A DNA stretch of 62,421 nucleotides from Ruminococcus sp. Phil11 (GTDB lineage Bacteria > Bacillota > Clostridia > Oscillospirales > Ruminococcaceae), in NCBI GenBank assembly GCA_001940925.1, contig MSGZ01000002.1:1-62421 (forward strand), given 5' to 3'. Position numbers and translations under genes: made by a program. The notes under the pieces are model-generated. The model saw only the letters and a program-made list of their open reading frames with translations, ran no database searches and had not been told where the DNA came from. The first letter of the stretch is position 1; every line of letters starts with the position of its first letter. Below, one piece after another: positions 24,806-33,826 of the stretch.

Positions 24806-25254
24806 CTCCTATGTTCAGCGCGCGGCTGCGAATCGCTGCTGCGATTCGGATATCTCAGGGCTTGCAGCCCTGAGCACCCGCGTTCGCGCTTGAAGCTCGC
24901 GCTGACTTCGTCATCGCTATGCTTTTCGCGCGCTGCGAATCTCTTTGAGATTCGCCTGATAAGAAGTATCCGCTGCGCGGATGCTATTATAGAATGGGGA
25001 CCTCTATCGCAGGTCCCCAAGCCCGCCGAGCTCTTGAACGCAGGGGAGTTTCGCCGTCTGCGGACGGCGACGAGGGCGCTGCCCTCGACCCGCGAGCTTT
25101 TGAAAAAGCTCGACCAAAACTTTTGATATGGCTGCAAACGGTTCGCTTATTACCCGACCGGTTACGCCCCCTCTATCCACATAACGGGGTCCGGGGACTA
25201 GTCCCCGGCGGGGTTTGGGGCGGAGCCCCATTTTGAATCCGCCGGAGGCACATC
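24806..25254. repeat. Modular intergenic hairpin element downstream of mutS
   Basis: This gap of about 515 bp (24740-25254) has no gene. The module 24855-24955 matches 21972-22071 (CTCAGGGC stem, then the shared segment GACTTCGTCATCGCTATGCTT). The middle differs: a TGGGGACCT/AGGTCCCC stem replaces the GGGACGCCC and AAAAACGCTCC stems. The copies then converge again with GGGGAGTTTCGCCGTC, GAGGGCGCTGCCCTC, CGAGCTTTTGAAAAAGCTCG, CCCGACCGGTT, CACATAACGGGGTC, GGGGACTAGTCCCC, an extra GGGGCGGAGCCCC, and TTGAATCCGCCGGAGGCAC beside the mutS stop. Confidence 0.85.
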
Positions 25255-27882
25255 TTAATGCAGCATCGCGGTCAGGTCGAGCAGGAGTTCGCGGCATTCT
25301 TCGTCGGTCAGCTCATTGACATGGGTCTTGGAAAGCTGCGCAATGACCTGCGCGTCGGCATCCGCGGAAAAGCTCATCTGTCCTGCGGATTCCGCCGCCA
25401 GCTTTGCCTGATAGCTCTCCTTTTCCGCCTTCGACTGTGCTTCCATTTCTGTGAGCAGTGCCCGTGCACGGTTCGTCACCTGCGCCGGCAGACCCGCCAG
25501 CTTCGCGACCTCAATGCCGTAGCTGTCGTCTGCGGCACCGTCCACGATCTTGCGCAGGAACCGGATCGTATCGCCGTGCTTCTTCACCGCGATGCTCAGA
25601 TTCCGCACGCCGTCACACTGACCGGCCAGCATTGTCAGCTCATGATAATGCGTCGCAAACAGCGTCTTGCAGCCGATCTTTTTGCCGGAGATGAACTCCG
25701 CGACCGCCCGCGCAATGCTGATGCCGTCAAATGTCGATGTACCGCGTCCGACCTCGTCCAGAATGACAAGGCTCTGTGCGGTTGCGCGCTTCAGAATCGT
25801 CGAGACCTCGTGCATTTCGACCATGAACGTCGATTCGCCCGCGGTCAGGTCGTCCGATGCGCCGACACGCGTGAAGATCTGGTCAACGACCGAAATTTTC
25901 GCATAGGATGCCGGTACAAAGCTGCCCATTTGTGCCATGAGCACGATCAGCGCGGTCTGGCGCATATAGGTCGATTTGCCGCTCATGTTCGGGCCGGTGA
26001 TGATTGCAAGGCGGTTCGCCTTCTGGTCAAGCAGGACGTCATTCGGCACAAAGACCGTATCCGTCAGCATCTGCTCGACGACCGGATGCCGCCCGTCGTG
26101 GATTTCGATTCTGCCGTCCACGGCAATTTCCGGCTTGCAGTATTCGTTTTCGAGTGCGGTCAGCGCGAGCGAGCAGAGCACATCCACCTGTGCGACCGCC
26201 GCCGCCGTATCCTGCACGGTCTTGAGCTGCTGTGCGAGAAATTCGCGCAGCTCCGAGAAAATCACGCTTTCCAGTGCCAGTGCCTTATCCTTCGCGCCGA
26301 CGATCGTGTTTTCCGCATCGCGGAGCTCCTGCGTGATATACCGTTCACAGTTTGCAAGTGTCTGCTTGCGAATCCACTCCGGCGGCACCTGCTCGTAATA
26401 CGAACGTGACACCTCAAGATAATAGCCGAACACGCGGTTATAGCCGGTTTTCAGATTCTTGATGCCGGTGCGCTCGCGCTCGCGGTTTTCGATCTCCGCG
26501 ATCAGCTCTGTGCCGTGGTTCATCGCATGGCGCAGCTGATCGAGCTCCTGATGAAAGCCGTCGCGGATGACGCCGCCGTCCTTGATCTGCACGGGCGGCT
26601 CCTCAACGAGTGCGCGCTCGATCAGATCGGAGATCTCGTTCAGCGGCGAAATTTCGGATTCGAGCTTCGTCAGCAGCTTGGACTGCGTCAGCTTCTGAAG
26701 CTGTGCCTTGATTGCAGGAAGCTGCAGCGCAGTCTGCGACAGTGCCTTCATATCGCGCGGCGTTGCCTTCTGAAACATGACGCGGGACATCAGGCGTTCG
26801 AGGTCAAACACCTTGTCCAGCAGATCACGCAGCTCGGTCATGGCGACGCTGTTTTTCATCAGCACCTCAACAGCATTCAGCCTGTCCATGATGCGGACAG
26901 GCGTCGTCAGCGGCTGCTCCATCCATGTGCGGAGCATTCGTCTGCCCATGGCAGTCTCGGTCTGATCGAGCACGCCGAGCAGCGAGCCTTTTTTCTCGTG
27001 AGAACGCAGGGTTTCGGTCAGCTCCAGATTACGCCGCGCATTCGCGTCGAGTCCCATGATGCCGTCCTTGCCGTGAATCGTGATCTCGGTGAAGCGTCCG
27101 ACCAGCGCACGCTGTGTCTCCGCGATATACTGGAACAGTCCGCAGCAGACACACGCATCTGCGCCGCTTTCGGAGATGCCGAGCGCAGAAAAGCTCTCGG
27201 CGGCGCACTGCTTTAAGACAGTCTCGCGCTGCTGCTCCGGCGAGAAGCAGGCATCGTCCCGCAGCGTGACCATGCAGTTCGTGCGCGTTTTCAGAAAATC
27301 CGCCACGGGCTTGTAATCCAGAAAATCCTTCGTGATCAGCAGCTCTGACGGGTGATAACGGTCAAGCAGGCTGATCAGATCGTCCGTGCGGGTCTTGCCC
27401 TCCAGCCGGTGCAGATTGACCGCGCCGGTCGAGATATCCGCCGCACAAAAGGCGATTTCCTCGTCACGGCTCCACACCGCAGCGAGGTAATTGCAGTTGG
27501 ATTCGTCGAGCATACTCGATTCGATCAGCGTACCCGGCGTGACGACACGGATGACGCCGCGCTCAACCAGACCCTTTGCAAGTGCCGGGTCCTCCATCTG
27601 CTCGCAGATCGCGACGCGGTAACCGAGATTGACGAGCCGCTTCAGATACTGCTCCACAGCATGATACGGCACGCCGCACATCGGGGCGCGTGTCGGCAGA
27701 CCGCAGTCGCGGCCGGTCAGTGTCAGCTCCAGAAGCTTGGAAACGAGGATCGCGTCGTCAAAGAACATCTCGTAGAAGTCACCGAGACGGAAGAACACGA
27801 TCGCATCACCGGATGCATCCTTGACCGCAAGGTACTGCTGCATCATCGGCGATAGCTTGGAGCGGTCGATCTCCATACCCAT
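25255..27882 (-). CDS. mutS: DNA mismatch repair protein MutS
   Basis: Recognises mismatches and small loops. The 875-residue protein has the mismatch-reading Phe-x-Glu motif within GDFYEMFFDDA, the connector and clamp domains, and the C-terminal ATPase with Walker A GPNMSGKST, the Walker B region LVILDEVGRGTSTFDG, and LFATHYHEL. Length is normal for MutS1. It starts 8 bp after ylbF, so the two are likely coupled; a second in-frame ATG two codons later is an alternative start. Downstream lies a long hairpin element before the next gene. Confidence 0.98.
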   Translation of the reverse strand: MGMEIDRSKLSPMMQQYLAVKDASGDAIVFFRLGDFYEMFFDDAILVSKLLELTLTGRDCGLPTRAPMCGVPYHAVEQYLKRLVNLGYRVAICEQMEDPALAKGLVERGVIRVVTPGTLIESSMLDESNCNYLAAVWSRDEEIAFCAADISTGAVNLHRLEGKTRTDDLISLLDRYHPSELLITKDFLDYKPVADFLKTRTNCMVTLRDDACFSPEQQRETVLKQCAAESFSALGISESGADACVCCGLFQYIAETQRALVGRFTEITIHGKDGIMGLDANARRNLELTETLRSHEKKGSLLGVLDQTETAMGRRMLRTWMEQPLTTPVRIMDRLNAVEVLMKNSVAMTELRDLLDKVFDLERLMSRVMFQKATPRDMKALSQTALQLPAIKAQLQKLTQSKLLTKLESEISPLNEISDLIERALVEEPPVQIKDGGVIRDGFHQELDQLRHAMNHGTELIAEIENRERERTGIKNLKTGYNRVFGYYLEVSRSYYEQVPPEWIRKQTLANCERYITQELRDAENTIVGAKDKALALESVIFSELREFLAQQLKTVQDTAAAVAQVDVLCSLALTALENEYCKPEIAVDGRIEIHDGRHPVVEQMLTDTVFVPNDVLLDQKANRLAIITGPNMSGKSTYMRQTALIVLMAQMGSFVPASYAKISVVDQIFTRVGASDDLTAGESTFMVEMHEVSTILKRATAQSLVILDEVGRGTSTFDGISIARAVAEFISGKKIGCKTLFATHYHELTMLAGQCDGVRNLSIAVKKHGDTIRFLRKIVDGAADDSYGIEVAKLAGLPAQVTNRARALLTEMEAQSKAEKESYQAKLAAESAGQMSFSADADAQVIAQLSKTHVNELTDEECRELLLDLTAMLH

Positions 27883-27890
27883 GGCGCGGA

Positions 27891-28304
27891 TCAGTGGCAG
27901 CCGCCGCAGGCAGAGCAGTCACCGCTGCAGGAAGCCGCAGCCGTGGCGTCGAACGAATCCGGGTCCTGTCCTGCGGCACTGTATGCGATCACGCGGTTGA
28001 TGCTGTCGAGCAGCTGCTCGAATTCGGCGCGCACCGCCTGATACTGCCGCATCGCGTCGTTCGCCATGATCTGCGAATACAGGCCGCGCACCTCCTCGCC
28101 GAGTGCCTTGACGCGGACTTCGTCCTGCTCCGGCGCATCCTCCGCATTGCCGAGGTCGAGACGCTTCTGATTGAACTGTGCAATCAGATTCTGCAGGTCA
28201 GTATCCTTGTCATTCTCCTCGGACGCCTTGCGGAATGCAAGATACCGCTCGTCCTTCTGCAGCTCTCTGCCGAGCTGCTTTGCCATTTCCAGTAAATCTG
28301 CCAT
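27891..28304 (-). CDS. ylbF: YlbF/YmcA-family regulator with C-terminal Cys cluster
   Basis: The 137-residue helical protein matches the YlbF/YmcA family (MADLLEMAKQLGRELQKDE, FNQKRLDLGNAE). In Bacillus YlbF, YmcA and YaaT form the Ric complex, which carries [4Fe-4S] clusters and affects RNA processing, competence and sporulation. The C terminus ends ASCSGDCSACGGCH, four closely spaced cysteines and a His that would suit cluster or metal binding. AAGGAG precedes the ATG. Placement just before mutS and near miaB parallels ymcA near miaB and mutSL in Bacillus. Confidence 0.85.
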   Translation of the reverse strand: MADLLEMAKQLGRELQKDERYLAFRKASEENDKDTDLQNLIAQFNQKRLDLGNAEDAPEQDEVRVKALGEEVRGLYSQIMANDAMRQYQAVRAEFEQLLDSINRVIAYSAAGQDPDSFDATAAASCSGDCSACGGCH

Positions 28305-28348
28305 GGTAAAAAACTCCTTTATCTCAATGATTTCAAACAGGGTAAAAA

Positions 28349-28783
28349 TTATGCGTATCCGGCAGTTCTGAACTGCCAGCCGTCCGCTTCGGTATGCGTG
28401 ATGACCCACTCGTAATCCTGCTGCGTCACGCCGTTAAACGGAACGGAAGAAAACAGTTTGCTTGTCGTAAAGTCGGATTCCAGTATGATCACATCGTCAA
28501 AACCCGAGCCCAGACCTGTGAATCCCCGTGCATGCAATTCGTCAAGCTCCTGCTGTGTTTTTTCTTCGCTGTAGTGAATCTCGGTCATGAAGCAGCCGTT
28601 CAGATTCCGGAACTGCTTTTTTGCAATGGAAACCGCTTTGCGGATATCCTCCTCGGAATGCGCGGCGGAGCCGTCGCTTGTCGTGACCTTTGCGAACAAC
28701 GAAATGCCGTATCCCATGTGGTACAGGAATGCGGTGCCTGCCAACAGGACTGCTGCCGTGATGATTGCTGCTTTCTTTTGCAT
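28349..28783 (-). CDS. Small exported or membrane-anchored protein, unknown function
   Basis: A 144-residue protein with an N-terminal membrane segment (about residues 4-22) and no lipobox. The remainder is a mixed alpha/beta domain with the helix EEDIRKAVSIAKKQF, then GCFMTEIHYSEEKTQQELDE, and a C-terminal WVITHTEADGWQFRTAGYA. The ending resembles NTF2-like or DUF4829-type extracellular domains, but this is only an impression. AAGGAGG lies 7 bp before the ATG. It is flanked by nfi and ylbF on the same strand. Confidence 0.7.
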   Translation of the reverse strand: MQKKAAIITAAVLLAGTAFLYHMGYGISLFAKVTTSDGSAAHSEEDIRKAVSIAKKQFRNLNGCFMTEIHYSEEKTQQELDELHARGFTGLGSGFDDVIILESDFTTSKLFSSVPFNGVTQQDYEWVITHTEADGWQFRTAGYA

Positions 28784-28829
28784 AATATGCCTCCTTTTCG
28801 TTGTGTGGTGGGTTGTTTGAATGTATATT

Positions 28830-29543
28830 TCACTCCGGTTGCTTTCTGCCGGAGAGCTCTGCTCTTGCGGTATGCGTTTCGAGATCCGCAAGGCGTGTCG
28901 GCAGCGGGATGCGGCTTTCCTTTTCGGTGAACTGCATCGCAAGTGCTGCGGCCGTATCCAGCGAAATGTCGTTTCCGACCGAGATAAACACCGGCTTGAC
29001 GCCGTCATGCGTCCGCAGCACGCGCCCGTACACCTCGCCGCCGATGACGATATCCGTATAGCTGCCCGCTTCCGGGGCAGGCTCGGTATAACCGGTATCG
29101 AGCACGCGGTAATAGGTCTTTGCAACACCGAATGCCGGGATCCCCAGCAAAAGCGCGGCGTGCGACGCGATGCCCATGTGCCGCGGATGCAGATAGCCGT
29201 TGCCGTCAAAGACGCAGAGCTCCGGGCGGTGCTGCAGCTTTCCGAATGCCTCCTGCACGAGCGGCAGCTCCCGGAACGCGAGAAATCCCGGACAGTACGG
29301 CACAGAGATTTCGCCCGCTGCACGAGCGGTCTCCAGCACCGCATGTGTCTGCGCGTCCAGAACGACAATGCAGCAAACCGCATGTTCCTTGCCGTCAGGC
29401 GCGTTCCAGTAGGCAAGGTCAATGCCAGCGACGGTTTTTAGCGCGGAAAAATCGCGGCAGTCAGTCAGCCGGAGCTGTCCGCCGAGCTGTTCCTGTATCT
29501 GCGCAAATTCGCGCTGTTTTTCAAGGAAAAGCTCACTCTGCAT
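28830..29543 (-). CDS. nfi: Endonuclease V
   Basis: Nicks DNA (or RNA) next to deoxyinosine, starting repair of deaminated adenine. The 237-residue protein carries the family motifs: AGIDLAYW with the metal-binding Asp, SVPYCPGFLAFRELP, the catalytic FDGNGYLHPRHMGIASHAALLL, and TYYRVLDTG after GVAK. It overlaps the miaB end by 11 bp and shares its strand with mutS and mutL, so this operon joins deamination and mismatch repair. Confidence 0.95.
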   Translation of the reverse strand: MQSELFLEKQREFAQIQEQLGGQLRLTDCRDFSALKTVAGIDLAYWNAPDGKEHAVCCIVVLDAQTHAVLETARAAGEISVPYCPGFLAFRELPLVQEAFGKLQHRPELCVFDGNGYLHPRHMGIASHAALLLGIPAFGVAKTYYRVLDTGYTEPAPEAGSYTDIVIGGEVYGRVLRTHDGVKPVFISVGNDISLDTAAALAMQFTEKESRIPLPTRLADLETHTARAELSGRKQPE

Positions 29544-30927
29544 GGCTGTCCTCCCGCAGAAGCTCGCCGGAAAGTGCCCAGTTCTTTACGCCCGTGACCC
29601 TGACCGTGAGCAGCCGCCCGATATCCTCCGGCGTGCCCGGTGCTTCGAGCACAAGGCCGTGACGGGTCTTGCCGAGCAGCAGACCCGTTTCGGGGTCGCG
29701 CTTTTCCGCAAGGAACCGGACATTCTTGCCGAGGAACCGCTTGTTGAAGTCCTCGGAGATCTCCCGCTGCCGTGCGAGCAGTCTGCTCATGCGCGCCGCG
29801 ATCTGTTCCTGCGTGCAGACGAATTCCATGTCCGCGGCCTTCGTTCCGGCGCGTCTGCTGTAAATAAACGTATAAAGATTGTCGTACTTCACGCGCTCGA
29901 CGATCTCCATCGTGCCTTCGAAATCGGCATCCGTTTCCGTCGGGAAGCCGACGATCAGGTCACTGGAAAAGCCGAAATCGGGATCCTTCTCTCTGGCATA
30001 ATCCACAATTTTCAGATAGGTTTCCAGTGTATAATGCCGGTTCATCTCTTTGAGGACGCGGTCGCTGCCGCACTGCACCGGCAGGTGCAGATGATGCTCG
30101 ATATGTTTGGAGCCGAGCATCGTGTCGATCAGCTCCGGGGTCGCGTCCTTCGGATGCGAGCTCATGAAGCGGATGAAATAATCGCCCTCGATCGCGTCAA
30201 GCCGCCGGAGCAGCGCCGGAAAACTGATCGCTTCATCCAGACCCCGCCCGTAGGAGTTGACGTTCTGGCCGAGCAGCAGGATCTCCTTATAGCCCTGCCC
30301 GATCAGAACGCGCACCTCCTGCTCGATCGCTTCGGGGGTGCGGCTGCGCTCTCTGCCGCGGACATACGGCACAATGCAGTATGTGCAGAAATTGTTGCAT
30401 CCGTACATGACCGGTACGCTTGCCTGAAAGCCGGAATCCCGCACGGTCGGGAGAGATTCATCCGGCAGACCAGTAAAATCAAGCGATTCCGCGCGTTTTT
30501 CCCCGCGGTAGATCTCCGCGAGCGCGCCCGGCAGACGCTCCATTGCACCGGCACCGAGCACCAGCTTCACGAAAGGATAGGATTTTCGGAGCAGTGCGCG
30601 GACCTCCTCCTCCTCGGCCATGCAGCCGCACAGTCCGACGACCAGCCGCGGATTTTTCTCGTAGATCGGCTTTAATGCGCCGAGCCTGCCGATGACGCGG
30701 GATTCCGCATGTGCACGCACGGCGCAGGCATTGAACAGAATGACGTCTGCCTCCTCCGGCGTGTCAGTCAGCTCGTAGCCGAGGTCCTGCAGGATGCCCT
30801 TGTATTTTTCACCGTCACAGAAATTGAGCTGACAGCCGAAGCTCTGGACATGTGCGCGCGGGGGATGCGTAAAGGTTTCGAGTACGGCGCGGATCTGCTC
30901 CCGGATCTGCGTGCCGGTATCTGCCAT
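29533..30927 (-). CDS. miaB: tRNA-2-methylthio-N6-dimethylallyladenosine synthase MiaB
   Basis: Radical SAM methylthiotransferase acting on the MiaA-modified A37. The 464-residue protein has the N-terminal UPF0004 domain with three cluster cysteines (SFGCQLN, NACAVRAHAE, VGLCGCMAEEE), the radical SAM CxxxCxxC in CNNFCTYCIVPYVRGRERSR, and a C-terminal TRAM domain. It is first in the minus-strand run and has its own promoter. The end overlaps nfi. Confidence 0.97.
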   Translation of the reverse strand: MADTGTQIREQIRAVLETFTHPPRAHVQSFGCQLNFCDGEKYKGILQDLGYELTDTPEEADVILFNACAVRAHAESRVIGRLGALKPIYEKNPRLVVGLCGCMAEEEEVRALLRKSYPFVKLVLGAGAMERLPGALAEIYRGEKRAESLDFTGLPDESLPTVRDSGFQASVPVMYGCNNFCTYCIVPYVRGRERSRTPEAIEQEVRVLIGQGYKEILLLGQNVNSYGRGLDEAISFPALLRRLDAIEGDYFIRFMSSHPKDATPELIDTMLGSKHIEHHLHLPVQCGSDRVLKEMNRHYTLETYLKIVDYAREKDPDFGFSSDLIVGFPTETDADFEGTMEIVERVKYDNLYTFIYSRRAGTKAADMEFVCTQEQIAARMSRLLARQREISEDFNKRFLGKNVRFLAEKRDPETGLLLGKTRHGLVLEAPGTPEDIGRLLTVRVTGVKNWALSGELLREDSHAE

Positions 30928-30980
30928 TCTAATCTTCCTTTCTCAGTTCAGCTTCACCTGTAGATAACAAGCCACCTTAT

Positions 30981-31009
30981 ATTATAGCATATTATCATGT
31001 AAAAAGCAA
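30981..31009 (-). promoter_or_regulatory. Promoter of the miaB operon
   Basis: Minus strand TTGCTT (31004-31009), 17-bp spacer, TATAAT (30981-30986), about 54 bp before miaB. Confidence 0.7.
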
Positions 31010-31085
31010 GCAAAGAACGGCATATTTATGGCTTAGCTCCCTTTCCGGCGGACTTTCGGAATCGCCCGCGGGGGCTGCCCCGCAA

Positions 31086-31120
31086 AAAGCACCGCAGAGC
31101 GTTCTGCCCTGCGGTGCTTT
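31086..31120. terminator. Terminator of the LRR-dockerin gene
   Basis: AAAGCACCGCAG and CTGCGGTGCTTT form a perfect 12-bp stem immediately after the stop at 31123. The same stem follows the second dockerin gene at 36545-36581. Confidence 0.85.
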
Positions 31121-31122
31121 GC

Positions 31123-32943
31123 TTATCGGTTCATGATATCCTCCCATGTGAGGTGCTTGCCTGCGACATTATTTTCCGTGTAGTAGATCAGGATATACTG
31201 TACATCCTCGACGGTCAGCTCGCCGTCGCCGTTGATGTCCGCGGCCATGCGCTGTCCGGCCGTCAGATTGGGCGTCTTGTGCGCGACCTGTTCGGTGTAG
31301 GCTTTCAGCGCGGTCTGTACGTCGTCAATGCTGACTTCGCCGTCGCCGGTGAGGTCGCCGGTGATATGTACAGGCGCGGGCGTCGTTGTTGCGGCGGCTG
31401 CGGTTGTTGTCTGGACGGCTGTGGTTGCCTTAGCCGTCGTGGCCGTTGCTTTCGCAGTCGTGACGGTCGCTTTAGTGGTTGTAGCCGTTGCTTTGGCGGT
31501 TGTGGTGGCTGCCTTTGCAGTCGTGGCGGTTGCCTTTGCCGTTCTGGTCGTCGCTATGGCAGTCGTCGTGACAGCGGCTTTTGTTGTTGTGGCCGGTGCC
31601 GTTGTAGCTGCAGTCGGCGCGGAGCCGAGGGATTCAAAATTATAATTGTATTTTTTTGCGTAGGCTTCCGCAGTGGAGCCGTCATAGCCGCAGATCGTAA
31701 GTCCGTTACCGTAGTCGTCAACAATGTCAGTCATTTTACAGTCAGGATTCAGAACTGTGATTTTCTTCAGTTCCGTACAGCCGCCAAATGCATTGGCACC
31801 AATTTCTTTAACGCTGTCCGGGATTGTGATGCATTTCAGAACGGTACAGCCGGCAAAAGCAGCTTCCCCGATACTTGTCACACTGTCAGGAATGGTAATT
31901 TCTTCCAGCTCCATACAGGCGGAAAAAGCATGGCTCGGAATATATGTCAGACCGGCGGACAGCGTAACCGATTTCAGTTTCTCATATTGAGAAAATGCAT
32001 AGTCTTCAAGCGCGGTCACACTGTCAGGAAATGTGATGCCCGTGATTTCACGGGAGAATGCGCCGCCGGAAATGGATGTGATTCCGTCCGGAACGGTTAC
32101 ATTTCCCGAAACGGATGTGGCGTCAATCAGAATATGATTCACAGTAACGAACGGGCTTTCCTTTTTTTGGGCTTCCAGCCATTTTGTGCCGGAAAATGCC
32201 CCGTTGCTGATGCGAAGCACACTTTCCGGAATGGTAATAGCTTCCAGTTCCGTACAGCCGTAAAATGCCTCGGAATCAATTTCCGTTACGCTGTCCGGAA
32301 TTGCGATGCTTGTCAGTCCCGTACAGCCGTAAAATACCCCGTAACCGATTTTGGTCACACTGTCCGGAAAAGTGATGCTTGTCAATCCCTTACAGTCGGA
32401 AAATACCATGTAACCCAATCCTGTCACATTGCTCGGATATGTGATACTGGTCAAACCATTGCAACCTGAGAACGCACCTCGACCGATACTTGTCACACTG
32501 TCCGGAATTGTGATGCTTGTCAGACCAGTACAGTCGCCAAACGCAGCTTGACCGATACTTGTCACACTGTCCGGAATTATGATGCTTTTCAATCCGGTAC
32601 AGCTTAAAAATGCCGCGGAACCGATTTTAATGATGCTGTCCGGGAGTGTGATGCCTGTCAATCCCGTACAGCCGTAAAATGCGCCTTCACCGATTTCCGT
32701 TACGGGAAGCCCTTTCACTTCGGACGGAATGACAAGTTCGCCTTCAAACGTCTTCTCGACCAATCCGGAAACGGTTACATTTTGCTCCCCGATTTTGTAT
32801 TTGAGGTTTCCTTCAACATAGTATTCCGTTTCCTCCGCCCGCGCTGTCAGGCTTTGCGGTGCCCAGCCTTGCGTAGTCGCCGGGATTCCGCTGAACGCCA
32901 GACACCCCGCGCAAAGCATCGCAAATTTCCGCATTCTTTTCAT
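31123..32943 (-). CDS. Secreted BspA-type leucine-rich repeat protein with dockerin
   Basis: A 606-residue secreted protein. A signal peptide (about residues 1-40) precedes about fourteen BspA-like leucine-rich repeats (units such as IPDSVTSIGQAAFGDCTGL). A Thr/Ala/Lys linker of about 90 residues and a type I dockerin close the chain. The dockerin has two calcium loops, DLTGDGEVSIDD and DINGDGELTVED. A dockerin implies docking to a cohesin scaffold, so the repeats may act in adhesion or binding within a cellulosome-like complex. The start at 32943 (MKRMRKFAML) has AAGGA 8 bp upstream; two earlier in-frame ATGs are possible. The Thr linker is low-complexity and may vary in length. Confidence 0.9.
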   Translation of the reverse strand: MKRMRKFAMLCAGCLAFSGIPATTQGWAPQSLTARAEETEYYVEGNLKYKIGEQNVTVSGLVEKTFEGELVIPSEVKGLPVTEIGEGAFYGCTGLTGITLPDSIIKIGSAAFLSCTGLKSIIIPDSVTSIGQAAFGDCTGLTSITIPDSVTSIGRGAFSGCNGLTSITYPSNVTGLGYMVFSDCKGLTSITFPDSVTKIGYGVFYGCTGLTSIAIPDSVTEIDSEAFYGCTELEAITIPESVLRISNGAFSGTKWLEAQKKESPFVTVNHILIDATSVSGNVTVPDGITSISGGAFSREITGITFPDSVTALEDYAFSQYEKLKSVTLSAGLTYIPSHAFSACMELEEITIPDSVTSIGEAAFAGCTVLKCITIPDSVKEIGANAFGGCTELKKITVLNPDCKMTDIVDDYGNGLTICGYDGSTAEAYAKKYNYNFESLGSAPTAATTAPATTTKAAVTTTAIATTRTAKATATTAKAATTTAKATATTTKATVTTAKATATTAKATTAVQTTTAAAATTTPAPVHITGDLTGDGEVSIDDVQTALKAYTEQVAHKTPNLTAGQRMAADINGDGELTVEDVQYILIYYTENNVAGKHLTWEDIMNR

Positions 32944-32988
32944 CTTCAACATCCTTTCATTTTTCATCCGGCATCTGCCGTTACTAAA

Positions 32989-33017
32989 ATTATAATACAA
33001 TACAAAACAAAAAACAA
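32989..33017 (-). promoter_or_regulatory. Promoter of the LRR-dockerin gene
   Basis: Minus strand TTGTTT (33012-33017), 17-bp T-rich spacer, TATAAT (32989-32994). The surrounding sequence from AGCACTTGT to GCAGAT closely matches the promoter of the CHAP-dockerin gene at 34.8 kb. Confidence 0.75.
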
Positions 33018-33091
33018 GTGCTGTGATTATTTTTGTAGCAACGAACAAAACGCCCTGTCCCGCATTGTGGATTCCGCCGAATCAGCACCAT

Positions 33092-33805
33092 TTATGAAAA
33101 GATCACATCTTCGAGTTCTTTCCGCAGCCTGCGGATGATCTTCTTTTCGAGCCGCGAGATATACGACTGTGAAATGCCGATCGCGTCCGCGACTTCCTTC
33201 TGTGTGCGTTCCTGCCCGTCCCGCAGACCGAAGCGCATCTCCATGATCTGCCGCTCCCGCGGGGACAGCCGCATGACCGCCTCCCGCAGCAGACGCCGCT
33301 CGGATTCGTTTTCGATGTTCCGGCAGACCTCGTCGCCGTCGGTGCCGAGCAGGTCGGAGAGCAGCAGCTCATTGCCGTCCCAGTCCACGTTCAGCGGCTC
33401 GTCAATGGAGATCTCCGCACGCTGCTGCGCGACTTTCCGGAGGTGCATCAGAATTTCGTTCTCAATGCAGCGGGAGGCGTAGGTCGCCAGCTTGATGTTC
33501 TTCTCCGGGTGAAAGGTCGCGACCGCCTTGATCAGCCCGATCGTCCCGATCGAAATGAGGTCGTCGAGCTGGACGGCGGGCGTCTCAAACTTTTTTGCGA
33601 TGTACACGACCAGCCGCAGATTATGCACGATCAGTGTTTCGCGGGCAGAGCGGTCGCCGGCGGCAAGGGCAGCGAAGGCCGTCGATTCCTCCGCGCGGGT
33701 CAGGGGCGGCGGGAGCTGATCGGCACCGTTGATGTAATAGATCCCGGTATCCGGGTCCTGCAGGCGGAGCCGGATCATCAGAAAACAGCGAGTTAAAATG
33801 TTCAT
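33092..33805 (-). CDS. sigE: Sporulation sigma factor SigE (pro-form)
   Basis: Mother-cell sigma factor made as an inactive precursor. The 237-residue product has a short N-terminal pro-region (about the first 25 residues) before [18 protein letters not shown], the region-2 core [33 protein letters not shown], and the region-4 helix-turn-helix [26 protein letters not shown] lies 7 bp before the ATG. It lies 21 bp after spoIIGA, whose product would remove the pro-sequence. sigG, which often follows sigE, is not present here; a dockerin gene takes that position. Confidence 0.96.
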   Translation of the reverse strand: MNILTRCFLMIRLRLQDPDTGIYYINGADQLPPPLTRAEESTAFAALAAGDRSARETLIVHNLRLVVYIAKKFETPAVQLDDLISIGTIGLIKAVATFHPEKNIKLATYASRCIENEILMHLRKVAQQRAEISIDEPLNVDWDGNELLLSDLLGTDGDEVCRNIENESERRLLREAVMRLSPRERQIMEMRFGLRDGQERTQKEVADAIGISQSYISRLEKKIIRRLRKELEDVIFS

Positions 33806-33826
33806 ATTTGCGCTCCTTTCGTGCTT

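Noticed and set aside
24806..25254. Hairpin-rich region as an insertion sequence or CRISPR
   Set aside because: No transposase frame, no repeat-spacer pattern and no cas gene; treated as a modular intergenic repeat.
31370..31630. Thr/Ala/Lys repeat DNA as a possible CRISPR or minisatellite
   Set aside because: It is in frame and encodes the linker of the LRR-dockerin protein; there are no unique spacers.
31800..32700. Regularly spaced repeats with TCACACTGTC
   Set aside because: They encode BspA-type leucine-rich repeats in frame, so they are not a CRISPR array.
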